Assembly (NCBI GenBank): GCA_007258455.2
Contig: VDFB02252616.1
Location: 123,089,394-123,153,393, forward strand
Length of the DNA: 64,000 nucleotides
Reading direction: 5' to 3'
Origin: Sequoia sempervirens
Taxonomy: Eukaryota; Streptophyta; Pinopsida; Cupressales; Cupressaceae
Both the position numbers and the translations under genes were made by a program. This document shows positions 1 through 12,778 of the stretch, piece after piece. The notes under the pieces were generated by a model. That model did no database searches and was not told the origin of the DNA. It saw nothing but the letters and a program-made list of their open reading frames with translations. Each line of letters begins with the position of its first letter. Positions within the stretch are counted from its first letter, which is position 1.

Positions 1-743
1 CCAAGAGACCCCCAAATCACTCAATCAAGAGTCCCCCCTAGCAATATATGATTTGGTACTTTATATTTTGTGTATTTATAGATGCCACTTTCTGATATAG
101 TGAGTGGACTTGGTCTTATTGCTTACAAATGCCAAATTGGCCATCAACTCAAAGTATATTTTTTACATAAATGATATCAATTTGATCACACTATTATAAA
201 GTACATGAAAAATTATGCACTTTAAGAAAAAATCACCCAAAAATATTACTATAGGAGCAAGAACAAAGCTTCAAAAGTTCCCATAATGAGAACAGCTCAA
301 CAACACCTATGAGAATCTAAAATTTCTAGAAAAAATAGGCACCAAAATCAAAAACTAATTCCATTACTATGAAGAGCACAAAATTATCCCCTAAATAAAA
401 AATTAAAAAAATTGCTTGCAAAATGGAGGTCAGATGACTGAGTTATGGACTTCCAAATTTGGACTACAAAATCAAAAACTTCATCCATGAGGATGCAAAA
501 AAAATAAAAAAAGGTGTTGACACCCTACTAACGTCAGCAATTCGTTGGCTTAAATTTGATGGCTTGTGGCTTGTCAAAGGATTATTCTCCTTCTATGTCA
601 GAATATTCTTCTACTTGAAATATGTGTGGAATATACTTTTGAGTGACAAAATATTCTTTCTGTCATAGAATATTCTCCTGCATTGTGGGCAGTTGAATCT
701 TTTCACTTCTAGCAGAATATTCTTTAATTCTTATCAATTTTTA
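1..743. other. No recognisable gene
   Basis: AT-rich sequence upstream of the copia A target site. The longest open frame (459-668, plus) is 69 codons, shows no family resemblance, and is probably chance. Confidence 0.6.
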
Positions 744-748
744 AAAAG

Positions 749-1369
749 TGTAAGGAAGCTAAGGTAGTAGAACAACTTCCTACACTAATCTTGAGAGGAG
801 AATAATGCAAAACTTTTATAGATCTTTAACAGTTATAGAAACTTAAAAATAAATAAACACAAATATCATGCATACCATGACACAGTGATTTATGTGGGGA
901 AAACCCTTTCAGGAGAAAACCCCACACTTCAAAATCCACCCAATATATTATTTACCAATTGCAAAGATTGTAATATAGTTGCAGAGAAATATTTTCATAG
1001 GAGTATCACCACTTAGAGATCTCGAGACAACACGGCCGCTATCACACTCAGAATACATCACTCTCTATTGCAACCATAGTACAGTGCCCTCATAAAATAG
1101 GGTTGCATTCTAGGGAAAGACAAGCCAACAAAATATCTACCATTAGATTTAAAACCTAATAACAAATGATCCAGATTTACAATACATCAGTATTTAATGT
1201 ATGTTGGTCATTTTAGAAATTTCTTGAAAATTTTAACACACTCACACTTTTCTCTTTGTTGCCACTATATACACCTATCAGTGTAACTATGGAATATATT
1301 TAAATATATATACATCCTATCAACAATAAACCATATATAATTACAAGTTTGAGACATATTTTCCCAACA
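749..1369 (-). repeat. 3' LTR of copia A
   Basis: This is the left copy in plus coordinates and the 3' copy in element orientation. It aligns along its length with 5566-6177. Its outer end TGTAAGG lies directly after the AAAAG target repeat. Confidence 0.93.
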
Positions 1370-1478
1370 AATATCTCACTTGTCGAACACCTTGCACAAG
1401 CAACATGAGGGTGTAAACTTCATCTCTTTAATTGTTAGGGACCGAAAGTCCCATAGTCTGTGAATACCATTTGAACTT

Positions 1479-3030
1479 CTATGCACTCACAAGCTTAGTT
1501 AAAGAATCGGTAACATTCATAAAGGTCTCTACCTTAACTAGCTTCACCCCACCATCTTTGACCATATCTCTAAAAAAATGATATTGTACATCAATGTGCT
1601 TGGTCCTAGCATGAAATTTTGGGTTCTTGGCTAGACATATCGCACTCTGACTATCGCAATAAATTGTCATTGCACCTTGTTTTCTTCCAATATCTGAAAA
1701 TAGTCTCTTAAGCCAAATGGACTCTTTACAAGCATGAGTAGTTGTCATATACTCTACTTCAATAGTAGACAAAGCAACCATAGCCTGTTGCTTACTCATC
1801 CAACTAATTGCACCACCAAATAAAGCAAACACATAAGCATTGATGGATTTTCTTCTATCAACATCACCTGCCTAGTTTGAATCCACATAACCATGAATAT
1901 CAAGGGAAATCTCATCTTTAAGCATATTACTATGATAACATAAGGAATAATCTGAGGTACCACACAAATATTTGAAGACTCTTTTAACTACATCCCAATG
2001 AACTCTACCAGGATTAGACATGTATCTAGAAAGAACTCCCACTACTTGGGAAATGGTTGTTCTAATACAAACCACAGCATACATCAAACTTCCAACTACA
2101 CTCTGGTAAGGAACTTTTCCCATGTCTTACATCTCTAATGGAGATGTTAGAAAATTTGACATAGATAACTTTGTTCCAACTGAAATAGGAACACACAATG
2201 GTCTACAATACTGCATATCAAACCTCTGTAAAATTGAGTTGACATACTTACTTTGGAAAATCCATAGCCTTATATTCACTCTATCTCTTTTAATTTCCAT
2301 CCCAAGATTGTGTTTAGCTACACCAAGATCTTTCATTTCAAATTTAGCAGCAAGTTAAAATTTTAGTTCTCAAATCATACCTTTTCCTCTACCAATAAAT
2401 AACATAACATCAACATATAATACAATAAATAGGAAACAATCACCATCAGTTTTATAATAAACACAATGATCTGATTTAGAACACTCAAATCCCAAACACA
2501 ACATATATGTATCAAATTTTTGGTACCACATCCTAGGACTTTGTTTTAAGCCATACAAAGATTTATTCAATTTGCAAACCAAATTACTTTTACCTTTCAC
2601 CACGTAGTGTTTTGGCTATGTCATATAAATATCCTCCTCCAAATCACCATGAAGGAAAACAATTTTCACATCCATTTTCTCAGCCTCTAAATCATAAGTA
2701 GCAGCAAAAGAAATCAGAAATCTAATGGATGTCATTTTTGCAACAAGAGAAAATATCTCACCATAATCAACACCTTCAAATTGAAAGTAACCCTTCATAG
2801 CCAACCTTGCTTTATACTTCTCAATACCTCCATCTGAACCATTCTTTTTCTTGAATACCCATTTACAACCAACAGGTTTTCATCCTTCAGGAAATGCTAC
2901 AATATCCCATGTATCATTCTTTTTAAAAGATGTCATTTCTTCATCCATATTCTTCCAAGATTCTACATCATTCATACCTAGTGCCTCTTCTATAAATCTG
3001 GGTTCATCCATGTTAGTATTCAAAGAAAAA
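1479..3030 (-). pseudogene. reverse transcriptase-RNase H of copia A (broken)
   Basis: The frame pieces in order are VDYGEIFSLVAKMTSIR and [17 protein letters not shown] (2804-2616), SLYGLKQSPRMWYQKF (2603-2370), and MKDLGVAKHNLGMEI (2336-2127). RNase H follows at 2123-1479, with CDSQSAICLAKNPKFHARTK and KHIDVQYHF. The catalytic YVDD motif reads YVDV at about 2400-2420, so the second Asp is lost. Several in-frame stops separate the pieces. Copia reverse transcriptase and RNase H would copy element RNA into DNA; this copy is inactive. Confidence 0.88.
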
Positions 3031-3139
3031 ATGCATCTCCAATCATCAGGTGGTTGTCTATGTCTTGTGGAACTAAAAACAAGTTGAGTTGGAGGTTCAT
3101 CCTCCTCCTCTAAAGATCCAGATCTAGATGACTTATCCT

Positions 3140-4620
3140 CAACTTATTTTCTAGCCTTGGGCCTCGATTCAACTTTCTCAGGTGTAGAAGGAAATTGAAT
3201 CACATCTTCTTCTTTGCTTTGTTCTAGATGAAATGTAACAAAAGAAGTCTTAGTTTCTCTAAAAATAATGCTTCTAATATGTACTACCTTCTTTGAAATA
3301 GGATCCCAAAGCTTGTATCCTTTCACACCATAACTATATCCGATGAAGATACATTTCACAGCCGTTTTCTCCAACATTGTTTGCTTCTCCTTTGGCACAT
3401 GTGCATATGCCTCACAACCAAAAACTCAAAGATGTCTTAATGAATGTGTGTGACACAACCATGCCTCTATAGGCATATTATCAACAAGAGATGATGTAGG
3501 ATACCTATTAATTAGGTAACATTAAGTGGCAACAACTTCAACCCAAAACCTTTATTCTAGGCCAGCACCACTCAACCTACTCCTAGCCTTCTCCATTAGT
3601 GTCCTAGTCATTCCTTATGCAATTCCAATCTATTATAGAGAATACAAATTTGTATTTTGTCTAATAATACCACAATATTTACAAAATCTATCAAAATCAT
3701 TAGTGAAAAATTCACCACCATTATCAGTCCTTAAACATTTTATTTTCTTTCTAGTTTACAACTCAGCCATTGCTTTAAATTCTTTAAATTGACTAAAAAC
3801 TTCAGATTTACCCTTTAAAAAATACACCCATGTCCTTCTACTATAATCATCAATAAATGAAACATAATATGTGGATTTACCGACTGAAGGAACATCTACA
3901 AGACCAAACACATCAAAATGAATAAGATCCAATACACCACAAGATTTATCAGAACTTGAGTAAAACTGAACATGGTTTCATTTTCCATAAATGTAATGCT
4001 CATAGAAATTGAATTGAAGATTACAATCATACAAACCTTCAACAAGCTTTTTATTTTTCAAGGTCCTTAGACCCTTTTCTCGTATGTGGCCAAGTATCTA
4101 GTGCCATGACATACTTTTCTCTTAAGGTAACTTTGTTTCATAAGCAAGAGCAGATTTGGGTACCTAAAAGCCATGACCATCTACTGACGCTGAAACTTGC
4201 ACTTCTTCCATAGACTTTATTTTCAGAGAAGTACTATTGCACTCAATAGTGCATGCATCCAACTTATAAAATGTGCCATATCTGACAACTCTAGCAATCA
4301 CCATAGCACCTCTAACCATCTTGCTTCATGCATTATAAAATACTACCTACACACCCGCATCTATTATTTTTCTCACAGATAACAAATTTTGTTCTAATCC
4401 AAGGATATGCAACATACCATTAATCCTACTTATTCTACCATCAGGAAATTTTATTTTAAATTTACCATAGCCAACAATATCTAAATGAGAATCATCACCC
4501 AAGTACACCTTACCTCCATCAAATTCTTCATATTCAGAAAACCAATCTCTATTAAAGGTCATATGAAAGATGCACCTGAGTCAATTAACCATGCATCATT
4601 ACTTGCATGGGTGACCAAAG
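3140..4620 (-). pseudogene. protease-integrase region of copia A (broken)
   Basis: The aspartic protease signature WLIDSGASF is read at about 4564-4600, with the catalytic Asp present. One base appears to be missing straight after it: the family reads SFHMTFNR, while here the frame stops and reopens at 4562 in another frame. The following stretch (4562-4347) is the usual GDDS...GRI...MLHILGL linker. The zinc-binding and core integrase regions follow with several stops. The second catalytic Asp is recognisable in CLRTDNGGEF near 3700-3740, while the segment that should hold the catalytic Glu is corrupted by stops. The integrase C-terminal part, VKCIFIGYSYGVKGYKLWD, is open at 3398-3144. Confidence 0.82.
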
Positions 4621-4639
4621 CTGCAATGAATGTGTCACC

Positions 4640-5440
4640 ATCTTCCTTCTTAGACTCATAATTATAATCAAATTTATTCTTTTTCTTCTTCTTTTCTTCT
4701 TTGCATTCCTTATGAACATGTCCAGGATTACTATAGTTCCAACAAATAACTTTCAACTTTCCAAGAGATTTAGATCTCCCCCTAGGCTTGGATTTGTCAT
4801 GCTTCTCATTTTTCTTTCCTTTTCCCTTAGGTCTTCCACCAACATTTAGGGCCTCCTTGGCAGTTATGGATACCTTCCTCCTCATCTCTTCAACAAGAAA
4901 ATAACCCACCACATCTTCATTCTTCAATATAACAGAAGTACTCTCAATAGCCATAACAAGAGAATCCCATGAATCAGGCAAAGAACAAAACAGGATCTAC
5001 CATTTCTCCTCCTCATCCATTTTGACACCAACTGATGCCAATTGAGCCACCAACATAATGAATGCTTCCAGGTGGTCTTTGATTCATCTACCCTCTTCCA
5101 TTCTCAAGGAATACAACTTCTTCCTCAAGAAAATATTGTTCACTAAATATTTGGCTTGATACATCTCACTAAGGTTCTTCCATAGTTTCTTTGCAGAGGT
5201 TTCTTCTTGGACATTGATTAAAATAGAGTCTTCCAACCATAATTGGATTAGACCCCTGGCTTTACATTCCATAACATCATATTGAGAAGATTGAGTAGGA
5301 TATGTAGGCCTTGAAACAATCTCATCAACAGCATCCCATAGATCTCGATCTATCAACAAATCCTCCATCTTTAGCTTCCACATCTCAAAATTATTTCTAT
5401 AAAATTTCTCCACCTCTATTCTCCTTGATGAACTTTCCAT
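4640..5440 (-). pseudogene. gag of copia A (broken)
   Basis: The likely start is the Met at 5440, because the homologous gag of copia B opens with the same MESS-RRIEV sequence; the open frame continues 14 codons upstream without resemblance. The N-terminal part is a UBN2-type copia gag (NNFEMWKLKMEDLL, then LWKNLSEMYQAK and LRKKLYSLRMEEG). In-frame stops interrupt it at 5084-5086 and near 4996, and the frame then continues to 4559. A single CCHC zinc knuckle lies near 4700-4740, read as CWNYSNPGHVHKEC, so its second Cys is Tyr. A lysine-rich stretch surrounds the knuckle. Gag would form the particle and bind RNA; this copy cannot be full length. Confidence 0.85.
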
Positions 5441-5565
5441 ATGAAAAATTCCTACAACAAGATCACAAAGTTTCTTCTGCATAAACTCCCACTCAAAACT
5501 AGATTAGTTCAAAAAACCCAACAACCCACAATTGAAACCAAAGGTGATCAAGATCTAATACCACT

Positions 5566-6177
5566 TATAAGGAGTTAAGGTAGTGAAGCAACTTCCTACA
5601 CTAATCTTGAGAGGAGAATAATGCAAAGAAAAAATAGATATTTAATAGTTATAGAAACTTAAATAGAAATAAACACAAATATCATGCATACCATGACATA
5701 GTGATTTATGTGGGAAAACCCTTTCAAGAGAAAAACCCCACACTCGAAAAGCCACCCAAATATATTATTCAACAATCACAAAGATTACAATATACTTGTA
5801 GAGCAAGCTTCTCACAAGATTATCACCACTTAGAGATCCAAAACAACATGACCACTATCAGACTCTCAGAATACGTCACTCTCTACAGTAGTTGTAATAC
5901 AACACCCTCATAAAATAGGGTTACATTCTAGGGAAAGATAGGCTAACAAAATATTTTCCATTATATTTAAAACCTAATAACAAACGGTCCATATTTATAA
6001 TACATCATTATTTTATGTATATCATCTATTTTAGAAGTTTCCCAAAAAAATTAACATGCACACATTTTTCTTTTTGTTTCCATTGTATACACCTATAGGT
6101 GTAACTAGGAAATATATATACACCCTATCAACAATAAACCATATATAATTGCAAGGTTGAGACACATTTTCCCAACA
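5566..6177 (-). repeat. 5' LTR of copia A
   Basis: This is the right copy in plus coordinates. It ends at CCCAACA, directly before the second AAAAG. The inner edge reads TATAAGG where the family has TGTAAGG, a point change of the terminal CA. The primer-binding site lies immediately inside, at 5552-5563. Confidence 0.92.
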
Positions 6178-6182
6178 AAAAG

Positions 6183-7019
6183 GGCCTATTGTGTTTTAAA
6201 ATGCAGCCACCAATTTGTAAAAGGTGACAGGTTTGAAATATTCCACTAAATATTTGTGGGGCCTACAAATCTCATTGTCACTCAGTACCTACGCATGAAT
6301 GTATTTGTCTGCAGTACCCTACCTGCACAAGGTACTGAATAGTCATTTTTTATATTTTTTTTAAATTAAATTTTCTAAAAGAAACTTTTGACCAAAAAAT
6401 ATATATTTAAAAAAATTAAAAAACTTTAATCAAATCAACAAAATATTTTTTACTATACCCAATTATGCATTAATGGCGACCATACAGCGAAGGAGGGAAA
6501 AAAAATTCTTCAAGCTCCAGGTGAAGTGCTCAAATTTTGATGAACTAACTATTGATCTTAGGGTTTTTGGGCCTTTTGGATGTGATGGTAGAGTCTATTT
6601 TGACCCTAAATGCTCTAAAATTGTAGCTACCTTTTGGATTTGGCAACTACTCTTCAGCTTCAAAGCCTCATAGATCTAGCCTCATATGTGTGATTTGGAC
6701 GAAACAAAAGGATAATTTGACTTTCTCAAACACCTTGAACTCAATGGTGAGCTCAAATTTGCACCAACAAGCTTTGATTCGAACCTGTAGTACAAATCCA
6801 CAAAGAGAAACCCTCCCAAAATCTAGCATTTCTATCAAAAAAAATTATTCTCCAGATCATCATATGATGCAAGAGAAGAGCATACTCAACTTTTCAAGAT
6901 CTCTCAAAAAAAGAATATTCAATGGCACCCAACCCACTATGATACCATGTTAGAGTTGGCTATGGAGATACCCAAGATCTAGAGGCCAAATGGAAAGCAC
7001 AAAGAGATCCATAGTTATC
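6183..7019. other. Unidentified stretch with a primer-site-like motif
   Basis: No family is recognised in the short plus-strand frames at 6473-6673 and 6690-6953. At 6939-6952 the minus strand reads TAACATGGTATCATAG, which resembles an LTR end followed by an initiator-tRNA primer site (TGGTATCA...). It could be a remnant of an older minus-strand retrotransposon, but no partner LTR was found. Confidence 0.3.
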
Positions 7020-7099
7020 TTTGTTTTGTCAACTCTTCATAGATATGTTATTGCCTCATAGTAGGAAAATTTACCCCCTTTCCTTATCTATCACTACCC

Positions 7100-8200
7100 T
7101 TTGAAATCATCTATCAGGTCTCTCTTTATACTTCATTTTTTCATGTCTTCTCTTCAATCCTCGGTCATACAAATGAAATTCATTTAGCATCATTAAAACT
7201 CCAACCAATCTATCAATGGACTTTTTAATGGACCTCTCTTTGTAGTGTGTCTTCATATAGTATTTATTTTTTTCAACAACATGATTGATAAAGTCATCTC
7301 TTTCCAATTTTAGTGCATTTGTTTAGCCATATTGAGCTGAGCATTTTATACACCCTTGGTTCCAAGTCTTTGAACTAAAAATATCTTCTAAAAGCATACT
7401 CTTGATAGGAACCATTCTTATGGTGAGAAAAAATATAATTTCATGAAGATAACCCATAGTATTCACAAAGTTCCTAAAAATTGATAGCATACCATAGAGG
7501 AGATCACTACACAAGAAAGACACTCCTAATAATTTGTAGCCCACATTCAAAACCAAATCATTCATATCCTCTAGACTTAATTTCTTCTCCATTAAATATG
7601 TATACTTATTATTCTTCTATCCAAATAGACTATAAAGAAGGGTAGTATAAGTGATACATGTAAGTTAAAAACTACTACCATGACCATAGTCACCAAGAAT
7701 GTCATAATAAGAATCATACTAATCATAACACCATAGTAATTTCCAATTGTAGCACCATCTTTGACACCTAAGAGTATTGCAAGGTACATAATCATTTGTT
7801 TGTGGTTAATCTCTAGAGAGTAGATCCAATCCTCATTGGTTTTTTATGTATGAATTATTTTCACCCAAGGGAAGCAACCTAGAGCCATAGATTGCTTTAT
7901 AATTGATAAGGTTGCTAAAATCAAGACTTGACTAGAAACTATGTCAGCTAAAGTGGCAATGACAAACATTAGCCAATCATATTATTTGGCATTGGTTTGT
8001 AAAATTTACAACTTATATCTTGTGTATTATGGATCAAATAAGTTGTTTTCCCCAAGTATATTAGCATCATATAATAAAAAACCAAACAATAGAAATAAAT
8101 ATAGATAGAATCCTTATTAAAGTGACCAAAGTCAGCAAACATAGCCTCAAAACCTCTCACATGATAAAACATTATCATCATGGCTTGAGAATATGACACA
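7100..8200 (-). pseudogene. HAK/KUP potassium transporter fragment, copy 1
   Basis: The minus-strand frames, in order, match the middle and C-terminal half of plant HAK/KUP/KT high-affinity K+ transporters. GFEAMFADFGHF (8154-8119) is the family's strongly conserved E-A-M-F-A-D-L-G-H-F motif. It is followed by YLGKTTYLIHNTQDISCKFY, then [13 protein letters not shown] and [18 protein letters not shown] (about 7960-7850), then GVKDGATIGNYYGV and a membrane segment (7795-7592), then the loop and C-terminal region (7592-7323 and 7307-7107). About 330 codons run in family order without an obvious intron gap, separated by frameshifts and stops. The N-terminal membrane segments are absent. This is a decayed fragment, perhaps a retrocopy. 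Family assignment is firm; the origin is inference. Confidence 0.88.
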
Positions 8201-8369
8201 TTCTTTCCACTATCATATATACCTTGAGAATTCCTTTCAAATATGTTTAAACCTTTCTTTGTGCGTGAATTTCCTTCAAAATGTGTTTAAACCCTACTTT
8301 GCTCATGAACTAAAACTAAGACCCTTGATTCTTTACTCATTCACTTCCAACATTTCTTGCTCATATAGA

Positions 8370-9790
8370 GCAAGTGCTTCCTCTAATATTCTGCTACTAC
8401 AAATTTTTACTCTCCTATTTCTCAAGGGAACCAACCCCACATTGTCCATCCATGAAGTCCCTTGAATTTTTTAAATATTAGCATCCATACCATCTTCTAA
8501 GTGGTAACTTGCATAAGCATTCCCAAATGATTCATGCTTAACTTCTTCTAAAATTAAGGGAATGACTGTATACAATGAGTAGCCTTTAGTGCCTGATGCA
8601 ATTTCCCATTATCCATGTATGCTTTTCCAAGAGATAAATAAGACTTTCCTAGAAGAAAAACAAGTTGTCAAATATTTCGGTCTACTTGAGATCCTGCTAG
8701 CCATTCTTGTATGTCACAAACTTTAATGTAGTCAATATCACCACAAAAAAATAGAGGGAGTTGTTGCACATGTAGAGATCTTCCCATTGTTCCATTATAA
8801 TCTTCGGTTTCCTTCCTTTTAGTGCCTTGAATTTTTTGTTGCCACCTAGGAGACCTAATGGTTTGTGAAACATGATGCACAATAGCTATTTTTGTAAAAA
8901 TATGATCAGTAATAGTCTCATACAACTAAGGAGAAGCTTGTCTAATTTGACATATAGTGAAATTATCTTCATTATTATAAAATTATGTACTTGTGAAACT
9001 TCTTCCTAGAGGCTCTAAATCTCTTATTTTGGTTGCAATAAAATCACTTCTAACTTCCAAGTTGATATTAGGCTCTGAAAGTTGTGAAATTATATCGTAA
9101 AAATTTTTAGAAACATTATTAGGTGGATTCAAAGCTATCAATTCATCTTATGAGTTTGGCTCCCTATTCATGAGCAAATGCATGAACAAAAAAATGATCC
9201 TATTGATTCAAAAGCTCCAAAAAAAATTTGAAAAGCTTAGCATATCTAGATCTATCATTTGGGATCTTTGAGTCACCTAATACAAAAGAATCTCTAGTGG
9301 TAGTGAGTAGTCCCTAATTTGTCTACTCTTGGAATAAAGATGTGAGCTACAACTTTTCCCACCTTTATCAGATAAAAAAATCTTAGATAATATAGAAAGA
9401 TCAAATTATTATACCAAATCCTCTCCAACATTCTTATAGATACAATACGATCCAAGATCTTATTTTATGTTATCTTGCAAAAAAATTAAAATTGAAAGAC
9501 CATTTTTTTGGACAAATTGAGGATGAATTATGGCACATTTGTTGCTTCTGATAAACTTTAAGAGAATGAATCACATACATTAGTAGATTCATTATGAGAT
9601 GAACAATAGTTGGATTCTAATACCATCTTTGTGTCTCGATCAACTTGTGCTTTGAAAGCATGAAACATGTTGACTTCTTCAACCTCTCTAAAACTCTTTA
9701 TTCTTTTGGTTAGCTTGGTCAATAGGATCAACCTCTACTTTATTATCAACATCAAGTGTTTGTAATGGTTCCTAAAATTTTCCAATTGTT
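8370..9790 (-). pseudogene. EDRF1-like TPR protein fragment, copy 1
   Basis: The minus-strand reading resembles the middle of plant homologues of erythroid differentiation-related factor 1, a large protein with TPR-like repeats. Recognisable pieces are AKLFKFFLELLNQ near 9200-9240, RSDFIATKIRDLEPLG at about 9005-9055, an open frame at 8925-8668 containing QTIRSPRWQQKIQ and VCDIQEWLAGSQVD, and the TPR-like LGKAYMDNGKLHQALK at about 8590-8640. Stops and shifts are frequent. The fragment lies directly upstream, on the minus strand, of the HAK fragment. The TPR character is visible; the EDRF1 name rests on recalled family resemblance and should be tested by a protein search. Confidence 0.58.
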
Positions 9791-10420
9791 GCTTGCTTTG
9801 TAGTGCTCCACTAAATCTTGCAAGTAGCTTTGGCTGCCATGAAGGGCTAAAACATGTTGAAATAAATCCAAAGTAACAAGGAACCCTAAAGTGGCTAACC
9901 CAGTCAAATAAAAACTTGAACTTTCCAATGAAGAGGCTTCTCTCCATTATGCTACATGATTTTGACACTTTCTAAGGCTTTTTTTGACACTTGGGAAAAC
10001 CAAAAATTAAGACTCAAGAAATATAAAATATGCTCATTACTCAATCTCAAATAGAACAACTCAAAATAAGCCCTAAGACCATTTAAATTGACTCTTGGAT
10101 ATCGAAGGTTATTTATTTAAATTCTTTTTTAGATAAAAGGAAAAAAAATAGACTACACTTTTGGTGACCTCTGCAAAAAAATTTCTGGCCAAAACTCATA
10201 GGGCCAGTAGCCTTGCATATCCATTAGGCATAGGAGTTAAAATGACCTAAAATAAAACTAAAAAAATAGAATTGAAAACAATTGATAACACCTTAATGAC
10301 AACTAAATATATGCAAAAACTAGAAATTGATTAACTATGCTTCAAAACTTGGAGAAAAATACAAACTAACTATGTGCAACAACACTTATTGACTCAAAAG
10401 AGAAACCTATCCTCTAACCT

Positions 10421-11690
10421 ACACTATCAACCAAACAAAACTTGATCAAATAAAACCATTGATTTTTTCCTTGAAATAGCTTCCTTTTCTCATTAGTTTA
10501 TAATGCTTTGCATTCTTATGATTATCCAAGAGGAGGTGGAGAAATGACAAATTTTTAGCCATTTGTTGCAATACCTCTTGAAGAATGAAAGAAAACACAC
10601 TTACCTCTTCATGTTGACCAAATATATTGTTGTTTCTAAGTGAAATGGTAATTTGGATGCATCCTTTTTTAGTTGCAACTTCATAAAAGGGTGTGTGCAT
10701 GACATGTGATTCTTTTTTGGCCTCCATCATGGCTAGATGTCTGATTGGAAATCCTTGTGAAAGAAAAAAATTTGGAATTCTAGTGTTGGTCTCTTGCTTG
10801 TGGATTGCTACCTCATCATCTTTTTTATTAGAGTGGATTGAATCATGTGGTTCATTTGATTGAAATAAGTTTGTTTTCTCCCTTTGTTCATGTTGTGTAT
10901 ATTTTTTGGTTTGGGAGGTGTTGATTTGTAATTTTTATCATATCTGCCATTGTCTTCATCAATTCAAAACTACTCCTTTGACCTCATCTTTATCATTTCT
11001 TCCTTTCTTCACCTTATATTTTATTAGGGTAAAATTGGCAATTGATACCACTTGTGGAATAACCTCCTCAAGGACTATATTTTCTATTATGGAACTATCA
11101 CCCTTTTATACCCTTAGTCTTATAGACTACCTCATGGTTTTGCAGCACTATCCTTCTTGGATTGTTACTCATGTTATAGCAAGATTAGATTACCACATTC
11201 ATAACTTTTACCTATGCAATGATTTGCATACTACTTTTATGGCACCAACCTCCTTTGTGAAACTCATATAAAGTGAATGAAGACATTGATTAAATATATT
11301 CTACTATGTCATCTCTCATAGTGGTTGTCCCTTAACTATGCATTTAACCTTTGATATCTTTTATAGACCTACACTTGGAAATCATATAATTTCTAGACTA
11401 TCATCTAGTTATAACTACTATGGTGACTTCATGAATCTACTACTATGTTGTCTTTGGCACTCTCTTCTTTCCTTCACAAATTTATCATTGTCACTATAAT
11501 TTATGCTTGTCTCTTGTGTAATAAAACTATCCTTTAAATTTTATTATCTTGCTATTCCTTTACAATATTTAAGGTTTGACATCCTTCAAAAATTTGTCCT
11601 TCTTGATGACTATCACTATTTATTTTCCATTATACCTATGTGTTGCTTAATACTCCTATCTTTTGTCTTCTATGATAGGATTGTCCTCAT
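10421..11690. other. Spacer between the two block copies; unidentified
   Basis: The longest frames are 10446-10730 (minus, 94 codons, extendable upstream to about 10880 without stops) and 10906-11271 (plus, 121 codons). Neither resembles a family I know. The minus-strand frame lies in the same direction as the pseudogenes on either side and could be a further decayed coding piece. Confidence 0.35.
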
Positions 11691-12778
11691 TTCATATTTT
11701 TCTTTGTTCATTCAACTCTTCATGGATATGTTATTTCCTAGAGTTGTCATCTTCTACTCACAATTCTATACCCATATAAAAAAATTATCGTAGTCCTCAT
11801 AGTAGGCACATTTACCCCTTTCGTTGTCCATCATTTCCCTTGGAAATCATCTAATAGGTCTCTTTTAATCCTTCATTATTTTATGTCTTCTCTTTAATCC
11901 CATGTCATCTAAATGATAATCATTTAGCCTCTTGAAAACTCCTTCATCCAATCTGTCAATGATATTTTCCATGAACCTCTCTTTGTAGTGTGTCTTCAAA
12001 TAGTATTTTTTGTTTTCATCAACTTGGTTGATAAATTCATCTCTTTCCAAGTTTGGTGCATATTTTTATCCATATTGAGCCAAGCATTTATATACACCCT
12101 TGGATCCAATTCACCCAACCAAAAATCTCTCTTCTAACAATGTAACGTCAAAGGAACCATTATTGTAGTGAGAACAAAGAGAATGTCATGAAGAGAACCC
12201 ACAGTATTCACATAGTGCCTAAAAATTGGTAGAATACAATAGAGGAGATCACTACACAAGAAAATCACTACTCAAAATCTATAGCTCACTTTGGAAACCA
12301 ATTCATTCATATCCTCTAGACTTAATTTCTTCTCCATTGAATATGTATACTTCTTATTCTTTTATCACAAAATAGACTATAAATAAGGGTAGTATAAGTT
12401 ATAAATGTAAGTTACAAACTACTATCATGACCATAGTCACCAAGAATTTTGTAGTAAACATTACATTAATCATATAAACACCATGTCCATTTCCAATTGC
12501 AACACCATCTCTGAAAGTTAAGAGTATTGCAAGGCAAGAAACATTTACATGTAGTTAATCTCTAGAGAGTATATTCGACCCTCATTGGTTTTTGATGTGT
12601 GAATGATCTTCACTCGAGGGAAGAAACATAAAGCCATAGATTTATTTATAATTGAGAAGGTTTCCAAAATAAAGGCCTAATTGGAAACTATGGTTGCTAA
12701 AGTGGCAATAAAAAACATTGGCCAATCATATTGTCTAGCATTGATTTGTAGAATATACAACTTATGTCTTTTGGATTA
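11691..12778 (-). pseudogene. HAK/KUP fragment, copy 2, C-terminal piece
   Basis: This piece parallels 7020-7990 of copy 1. Minus-strand readings include EERFLVG followed by IGSKGVYKCLAQYG near 12060-12150, where the family has E-E-R-F-L...G-P-K...R-Y-G, and the open tail 12050-11865 beginning ERDEFINQVDENKKYYLKT. Some positions keep the family residues better than copy 1 does. The piece is cut at 12778 by copia C, and the GATTA target repeat (12774-12778) recurs at 29281-29285, where the same gene continues. Confidence 0.82.

Larger units (their letters stand above)
749..6177 (-). mobile_element. Copia A: complete but dead Ty1/copia LTR retrotransposon
   Basis: Two similar LTRs of about 0.62 kb bound a 4.2-kb interior that reads on the minus strand in the order gag, protease, integrase, reverse transcriptase, RNase H, which is the Ty1/copia order. 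The LTR ends follow the TG...CA rule (minus-strand start TGTTGGGAAAAT, end CCTTACA). The insertion is bounded by a perfect direct repeat AAAAG at 744-748 and 6178-6182. A tRNA-primer-like site TGGTATTAGATC lies just inside the 5' LTR at 5552-5563, minus strand. Many stops and frameshifts make the copy non-functional. It belongs to the same family as elements B and C in this window and shares the LTR subtype of B. Confidence 0.93.
7020..10420. repeat. Block copy 1: direct repeat carrying HAK and EDRF1-like pseudogenes
   Basis: This 3.4-kb block is repeated, in the same orientation and order, in four pieces at about 11700-12778, 29281-30145, 36962-37834 and 44542-45230. Removing the three retrotransposons that split the second copy gives about 3.5 kb of matching sequence. 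The left edge is approximate because copy 1 lacks some bases around 7050 that copy 2 has. The right edge is near the shared text CTATGTGCAA/T...GCACTTATT. Coding remnants read on the minus strand. Confidence 0.8.

Noticed and set aside
2122..2358. Plus-strand open frame within copia A
   Set aside because: It is antisense to recognisable reverse transcriptase and RNase H on the minus strand and has no resemblance of its own.
7592..8199. Small membrane-protein genes suggested by hydrophobic minus-strand frames
   Set aside because: Read in order they are successive pieces of one HAK/KUP transporter separated by frameshifts, not independent small proteins.
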